Shown here one piece after another: positions 57,396 to 64,000 of a stretch of 64,000 nt of DNA; the first letter of the stretch is position 1; the number at the start of each line of letters is the position of its first letter. The translations under genes were made by a program, and so were the position numbers. The notes beneath the pieces are model-generated. The model searched no databases and was not told where the DNA came from. It was given only the letters and a program-made list of their open reading frames with translations. Location of the stretch: positions 757,454 through 821,453 of the forward strand of contig JAJVDF010000256.1 of assembly GCA_022410635.1 (NCBI GenBank), in the 5' to 3' direction. Source of the stretch: Tretioscincus oriximinensis. Its lineage: Eukaryota; Chordata; Lepidosauria; Squamata; Gymnophthalmidae.

Positions 57396-59870
57396 TGTGG
57401 TCTTGAAAATGGCACCTAGGAGTTGTTCCTGGCCACAACCCTGTTTTTCAGGCAATTTGCTTCACCACCAACTTATAGCCCAATTATTTACTGATACTGA
57501 AAATCAGAAGTTGGAAAATCCATTTATTGTACAACATCTCCTCATACTGTCCAGATAAGGCACTTTGCTTTTAGGGGGCAGGAAAAACAACACTGCATGC
57601 AAAAATGTGCCCCCTTATGGACTGTGTGTGGTTCAACCAAAACTTGATGTTTTGCACACCCTGTCTACAATACTGTCTCCTCCTTTGAGAACACACACAG
57701 GCCTTATCTCAAGGACAAAAGATAGTAGCAGAAGAACCAGGATACTATTGCTGTACAATGTTCAGACAGGATCTCCCCTTGAAGCCTATGTGGGCTGACC
57801 TGCTTCTCCCACAGTAGCCTTATTAGCCACAAATGAGGCTGCTACAGACAGACAACTAACCCTCCTTTCACAGATCTTCATTCACGAAGCTATGTGAATA
57901 AAAGAAGAAGCAGAAGAAGAATATTACCACTTCTCTAAGACTCATTGATGTGCTTATAAGCATCTGTCTTTAGTCTTAGATGTTGAGAAAACCACACTTT
58001 CCAGATCACCATTCTACAAATTCCAGATTTTAAGCTGCAACAGCAGTTTAACAAAAGGCACATTCTTTTCAAATGTCAGGTACTGCATTTAGAAAAGCAC
58101 AAAAAGTATTTTATAGAAGGAATTATTAAAACCTTGAGGAGATTTGGAACAATAAATTGGTTGACAAGTTGTCTTTCTGACTTATTTCTTCCTTTCCCTC
58201 ATGCATCCTACTGTTGTAGAAGAAGGAAAAAGCATACGTCAGTTATCTGTCTCATTTTCATCCCACTCAGCAAACTAATAAGATTTTCCTAGCAAATTAC
58301 ACAGTGGGTACAATGGAAAATCTCCTCACATTTGATAATAACATCTTTGCATTTAAGTAGATTTACTATTTCTTAAAGTTGATGTAAGAATCAAGCTTAT
58401 TTAACTTTAGCCATTGAGTTGCTGCTGGAGTTCTGTTTCATATGACTGTTCGCTCATTCACTAAATCTTAAATTCTCTTAAATGGTAGACTAGAGAAAAG
58501 AAGCATGACTTACAGAAGAATATATATACAATGTAAAAACTGAAAGAAAATAAAGACTTGGGAAGAACTGTGCTGTATGTGGGAAGTGAACAGAAAGCAG
58601 CAAATCACATTCTTGGAGGAAGGATATACCTTAATACCACTTATACTGGTATTGGTATTGATTCATACTTTTGATTAGGAGGTCGATAATTTTCCAAAAC
58701 TTTTTTTTTCATTCCAACTCCCCATCTCCAGGAGTAACCATACCTTGGATTAGGTAGGATGATATACTTGGTGGCATGGCTGACTAGCTCTCTTGTCTGG
58801 CTCACCTGGGTTTCACAATCTGGTGCTAAGGGAGTTGGGCCTCATCTGTGTATGGTGGTTGGACTCCCTACAATGCTTTGAAACCATCTCATTGTCCAAA
58901 ATCATAAAGTATAACTAGAAAAGCACCATTATCTGTAATGCCATGTGATGCCCATGCTGTTACTGATTACTACATTGGCAATTACGGTGAGGAGAAGCAT
59001 GTGGTTTCAGAACAGTGCAGCAGTCCAGCTGCTTGCAGATGTTGCCTATCTCCCTCACCATTCTGTTTAGCCCCAGCCACTGAGACCATGATGGCTGTCA
59101 GTAGCAGGCTATCCATAAACTAGGAAAGTGTGACTGGGATAGGTGGGGTTATTATATACCCTAATACGGTTTCGAGATTGGAAAACACATTTAATATCAA
59201 GAAAAACTGGTATTTACCCATCTCTAAATCTGTATTAGTAAATATGGATTTGCTTGATCTGAATTAGTTGTAGTAGTACACACTTGCATTATACAGATTA
59301 GACACAGGACAACACTGGGGCACATATGCTAATATGATTAGTGTGATCTACAATTTCAGATTTAGTACAGATCTGGTCTGGATGCACTAAATCTTAAATC
59401 TCCTTAAATGAGATTACTCGGTATGTGCATACAATTGTGACACAATTGCAGATTTTATTTTCCTGCAGGCACATCATTACAGTTTTGTTTGTGCAAGAAA
59501 TGGAAGACTTTTGGTTCAGATTCAGTTTGAACTGTTTTCTCAAATTGCAGGATGGTTCATTTTGCAATCAAGCCAAGTGCACCAAATCATTCTGTTTGAA
59601 ATTCACTTGCAGCTCCTTGGTTTGAGATAAATTCAAATATTTTTTTTTCCATGCCTAATGGTGATTCAATTCATATGTGAAATCTATGCATATATTTTTA
59701 CAGGATCACAGCTTTCCCAAGAGTTTATAACACTAGAAAATGGAAATCCAAAGCTTTTTCTTTGTGGCCACTTTAGCTTGTGACAATATGCAATGTTTCA
59801 CACCTTTACTTTTAAACCTTCTTCAATTTATCTTTGGTTCTGAACTTAATCCATCCTCCCTCCTCTTGAT
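57396..59870. other. Stretch without recognised elements
   Basis: AT-rich; no gene, no repeat assigned. Confidence 0.45.
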
Positions 59871-60076
59871 TAGGCTGACCAGAGGACCTCTTTTTTGAGG
59901 GGGGTGTTTGAAAACCTGGTTTTGGGGTGCTTCCTGTTTTTTTCTGAGGATTTTTTTTTAAAAAAAATCCTCAGCAAAAATCTTTTTTAAAAAAACAAAT
60001 TTCCTCAGAAAAAAACGGGAAGCACCCCAAAACCGGGTTTTCAACCCCCCAAAAAAGGGGTCATCTGGTCAGCCTA
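59871..60076. mobile_element. Palindromic hAT-like MITE, copy 5
   Basis: TAGGCTGACCAGAGGACCTC at the left, GGGGTCATCTGGTCAGCCTA at the right. The arms of about 85 bp include AAAACCTGGTTTTGGGGTGC and its mirror GCACCCCAAAACCGGGTTTT. Confidence 0.85.
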
Positions 60077-60669
60077 CTTCTCAATTAAACACTCAAGATG
60101 AACTGAAGAAAACTTAAAGTTGGAATGTTACCACAGCTCAGATGTCTCTGGCAATGATACTGTTGAAACTTTTAGCTTTTCCTCTTCGAATGATGTGAGT
60201 CTTATTATTGAAAGATTTGCAATGGTTGATCAAACTTGTGCCCTGGGTCAAGACCTGGTCACCCTCCCATGACTACATCACTGTACTAAAAGCAATCCAC
60301 TCTGTTCCTGGCTTTCAGTATTTCTCTATGTCTTCTTATACTTCTCTGATTGCTTGATTTTTCTCTTCTGATTTGTCCCAACTCTGACACTTTCAATTCA
60401 ACGGTATTTTTCTGTTTTGCTGCTGCTTTCTTCTATGAAAATGAAGCTACACTATAAATCTTGTTTGACAAAACAGGACTGATATGGAGGTGATTATTTA
60501 AGTTATTTCGCATGCAACTCTTTCAAGTTGGCTCATTACAGCTGGTTCAGAAGGATATCTATTGACCTGGGGGAACATTTTGTCCTAACTAATTTGACCT
60601 GAGGAAAGAGGTTTTTCTACTCTGAAGTAGCAGGGATAAGAAGGTGGGGTGTATGTGGCCAACTTGAAT

Positions 60670-60792
60670 ATCTTAAGCTTGATCTTTGGCATTTTTACAT
60701 CATTATCACCAGTTTAGAGCAGCTCAGACTATCTTATGCTTGATCTTTGGCATTTTTAACATCTTTATCACTAGCTTGGAGCAGCTCAGACT
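60670..60792. repeat. 61-bp tandem duplication
   Basis: 60670-60730 and 60731-60792 share GCTTGATCTTTGGCATTTTT and GAGCAGCTCAGACT with a few substitutions and one inserted A. Confidence 0.9.
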
Positions 60793-60944
60793 GACTCATG
60801 AAGACATGGTATGGCCACCTTGACAGATATATGAGAACCGATGGTTAGATACTGCTTGCAGGTTAAGAAACAGGTAGATGCCTCTAAAATATATCTGCAT
60901 TAAATCAAGAGCAGATGAAAGTTTTGCCTTTCTCTTTTGCTTGA

Positions 60945-61052
60945 CATGCTCATGAACAATTGCTAGGCCACTATGTGAAACAGAATGCTAGACTAGAAGA
61001 GCTAATGCTTGATCTAGCAGGGCTGTTGTTAAGTTCTTATATTCTTATGTTT
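60945..61052 (+). mobile_element. CR1-group LINE 3' scrap
   Basis: GTGAAACAGAATGCTAGACT, CTTGATCTAGCAGGGCTGT and a terminal TTCTTATATTCTTATG. Confidence 0.7.
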
Positions 61053-63195
61053 ATTTCCTTCTTCTCCTATATCCAGTCTGCTGGTACAGACTGACCATCA
61101 CAGAACTACGGGGTTCTGCAGTAACTCTATATGTTAGAGGAGAATTATGTAGCAAATCATTACTTGGATTGCAATGATCAAACAGGCTCATTGTTATAAA
61201 ATCTTAGGCTAGATGTGCTAATATTCACTCTACTAATTTTCAAATTCAGTTTGATTCATAAAATGATTAGATAGAATTACATAGCTATAATCTTTTTTCT
61301 TGCTTTCTGTAAAACAGATTTAATCTAAGCTTAAACATAACAAACTACAGAAATATGCTTTATAAAGTGAAACTATTGGCATAGCAACTGTGTAATACAA
61401 CATTTAACATTTCATTAGGAACAAATCAGTACATATTCAATGATCCAGCCTGTGTCAGATTTCACGTTGACTGTAGGCACACAAAGTGTTAAAATCCACA
61501 ATGTGAGAAACCATTGCAGAATGTAGCCATTCCATGTACCTGTAAATCTGCATGAAACCAGCGAGACAATTAATTAGGAAGTAAATAGTAAGCATGCGGA
61601 GACAGCAACACATAAGCATCATCAAGGTCTGCACCCCAAGTAAACATGCAGCCTAAAGTGGGATATATCCATGCCATCACAAATTCAATGAAGTTATTTG
61701 GAATTCACAAATACTGTACCCAGATTAAAAGGACAAAACATCTAAACAGAAGAGGTATGTCTGCTAAAAATATTCCTTTCTACTTATCTACTAAAAGAGT
61801 CAAATTTCTGTTCTCCCTTGCCTTCTCCTATTAAGTTTAATATTTTTTTGTCTGGATACGATAGTGGCAGTAGATATTCTTCTCTTTGTAGAGGAGAACT
61901 GATGATGAAAGTGAGACTGTTTTAATGGTTTCCTGTGAGCTTATTAAGTTGTTCGTTGCAGCAACCTCTCCAGTGTATCTAAAGCCAATCTTTCTTCTTG
62001 GATGGCGTAAGGCCAAAAATGAAACTCCCTTGTGTGGCACTTAGACTGACTGTGGTCTTATTAATTTATTTTACTCTTCCTTTTGGTGGATAGTTAGGAA
62101 CTGTTTTATTCTGGCAAGTCTTTAACACTATTTTTAAATCTTCCTTTGCTGGCTTGCTTTAATGCTCTTTACTTTTCATTATACCATTACTTTAATGTAA
62201 TGATGCCAAGACTATATAAATAACTTAATAAATTATAAGAATAATTTAATAAAACAAAAACTTATGATACAGAAAAAAGCCCAAAGGAGTATCAATGAAA
62301 ATACCTGCTTGCTGAAGGGTGTGCAAGCTCATATTATTGTTATTGGGTATCAGCAACATGGGTACCTTAATGCAGTTTATTTGCTAGGTGTCAAGGTTCA
62401 CCATACGTGATATATTAATTGGCATTAATATATTTGATATAAATATATACAAGAATTGGTCCCCAGAAGCCCAGGCAGCTTGGATGTAAAATTTTGGGAA
62501 AAATTGCTTCTACAGGGTGTTGCAAGAGAGCTAATCTCTCTCTTCCTGCCCTGGAGCAGTTCCCATTTAGTAACACTCATTAGCCTATTGTTCCAAAGGG
62601 CATCCCATTGTATCTGAAGCCATGGATTAATGGCATGAGTAATTTGCCTAAGAAAGGCAAGAGGAAGCCTTTTGTTCATCCTTCTACCTTGGAGTGAGTG
62701 ACAGGTCACAGGTCCTGGAAGCCTAAAGAGTCAACCTTGTATTGCTCTAACCATACCCATATTTGGCTACTTCCTGACACAGGCTGCGCCCCTTGGGAGG
62801 AGGGAGAGACGTCACACAGATGTCACAACCTGGACCCACCTCCAGTCCGCCCCAAACGACACCTTCTGAACTCCCACTTTCTGACATCACTCTTCCGGTA
62901 CACGCCTTCTGTTTTGGAGTCAATAAAAATGCTGCACAGGGGTGCTCAGGAGGATTCCATGACCCATGTGGACCTCCTGGATCTTGCCTCACGATCTAGG
63001 TTTATGGCCTCTGTGTGAGTTCTTGATGGGAGTCAGATTTTACATGTGTCCATATTCTGACGATACGGCTGCCTCAGATGTGCAGGCATCTTAATAACGT
63101 GGTGAGCAAACCCCCGTTAGCTAGAGATCCAGAAGCTGTTTGTCAATGCCTACTTCTAGAGTGAGACAGGTATTGAACTAGCAGTCACCTACTCT
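61053..63195. other. Stretch without assigned elements
   Basis: 61053-62700 is AT-rich and shows nothing recognisable. 62750-63010 is more GC-rich and includes TCAATAAAAATGCTGC, a possible polyadenylation signal of an old LTR, but ends and primer site could not be shown. Confidence 0.35.
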
Positions 63196-63556
63196 CCAGA
63201 TATCAAAGAAATATGCATGTTAGTCTGGGTCCAGAAAATCTAGCAAGGGTTTCTGTTTGTGTGAAACCCTCTCCAGTCAGTTGTTTTGTTTTCTTCCTGT
63301 CAGGTGAAAGAACCAAAGTCCCTCTTAACAAACGCTATTGGATAGTTTGCTGTCAATATTAGATTCCTTCACCCCTCAGCCTTGTAGTTTCTTGCCCAAA
63401 CTATCCACACATCACAGCCTTTCTGCCACAACTTTGTGTGGTAAAGGCAACATAAATTCAACTAGCCAGTGAAGCCTTAGTCAATAAAAGCTCATGTTGC
63501 CAACCTTGTTTTTTCTCTCTATCAGCCTCTAAGGTGTTACAAAAGCCCTTGCTAGA
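63196..63556. mobile_element. Fold-back family member, medium copy
   Basis: Left TATCAAAGAAATATGCATGT, then TCTAGCAAGGG; right CAGCCTCTAAGGTGTTACAA then CCCTTGCTAGA. The end blocks are inverted to each other. Confidence 0.55.
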
Positions 63557-63696
63557 TGTACAAATGTTAAGTGTTAATGATAACAGTATTACTTTGTATG
63601 AGAACTCTGGGATTTATCTGTAATAGGAAAGGTATTTCGAGTCAATAATTATAATGTCTCTTTTCAAAGTCAGCAGAGTAAAATTGTTGATATTCT

Positions 63697-64000
63697 CCTT
63701 AGGGCAGCAAAGGAGCCAGCAGCACTTTGAGACTAACTTGAGAAAAGTGGTTGGCATAAGCTTTCGTAGACAGGTCTACTTCTTCAGATGCTGAGGGACT
63801 AATGTCAGGGTCAGGTATTTATAGGGAAATGTGTATGGGAGAAGACAAAGCATATGCAACTGTAGGGAGGTGTTGAATTGCAGGTAAATAGCAGGAACTA
63901 ATCTCCTTAAAAAGACAGGTAAATAGTAGGAATTAATCCTCTTATGTAGAAAAGTGCCTGGGGCAACAAGGTGCAATGTCTGGTAGAGAATCAATCAAAT
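63697..64000. mobile_element. Fold-back family long element, cut by the window edge
   Basis: AGCAGCACTTTGAGACTAAC, AGCTTTCGTAGACAGGTCTA and CTTCAGATGCTGAGGGACTA run almost unchanged with 23286-23540, including the inner GTATGGGAGAAGACAAAGCA. The right part is outside. Confidence 0.8.

Larger units (their letters stand above)
45947..64000 (-). other. CDH6: CDH6 intron 1 (partial) or upstream region
   Basis: Sequence upstream of the exon 2 acceptor. By analogy with mammalian CDH6, which has a non-coding first exon far upstream, this is most likely the 5'UTR intron. No CpG-island-like promoter is visible. It contains the 1736-bp-period tandem duplication and many LINE, SINE and DNA-transposon fragments. 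Confidence 0.7.

Noticed and set aside
62698..63018. Possible CDH6 promoter or first exon
   Set aside because: Only mildly GC-rich, no CpG cluster, and no donor site could be tied to the exon 2 acceptor; an old repeat is as likely.

Overview
The window is a piece of a vertebrate nuclear genome. It is AT-rich and intron-dominated, and its repeats (CR1- and L2-type LINEs, an R4/Dong-type LINE, tRNA-derived SINEs, hAT/SPIN and mariner-like elements) point to a lepidosaur reptile, most likely a squamate; the species cannot be named from the sequence. Only one protein-coding gene is visible: CDH6 (cadherin-6, K-cadherin, a type II classical cadherin) on the minus strand. Three of its exons are present: the first coding exon (CDS 45592-45819, with 5'UTR to 45946), the next exon (5274-5568) and a 120-nt exon (1494-1613). 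Together they encode residues 1-214: signal peptide, prodomain, EC1 and part of EC2. Later exons lie beyond the left edge. The non-coding first exon and promoter were not found and should lie beyond the right edge.

Layout: 1-1493 is the start of intron 4; 1614-5273 is intron 3 (3660 bp); 5569-45591 is intron 2 (40,023 bp); 45947-64000 is intron 1 (5'UTR intron) or upstream sequence. Everything outside the exons is non-coding and heavily colonised by transposable elements. I see no tRNA, rRNA or other RNA gene and no second protein-coding gene.

The introns show layers of nested insertion. There are at least ten CR1-group LINE 3' ends, about seven L2-like LINE ends, one R4/Dong-type LINE, four copies of a tRNA-derived SINE, a SPIN-type hAT element interrupted by a CR1-group fragment, a second hAT with an 8-bp target duplication, a five-copy short palindromic element whose ends read TAGGCTGACCAGATGACCC, and several fold-back families. 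One fold-back family begins TTTCAGAGAAATAGCC and has 12-bp flanking duplications at two copies. Two regions (20285-20890 and 24190-25125) are built almost wholly from consecutive inverted repeats and would fold into chains of long hairpins.

Two sequence-quality matters affect interpretation. A 1735-bp segment occurs twice in direct tandem (50132-51866 and 51868-53602) with Ns exactly at both left junctions, so it is probably an unmerged assembly overlap. Eight one- or two-base N sites are scattered through the window, mostly in or next to repeats.
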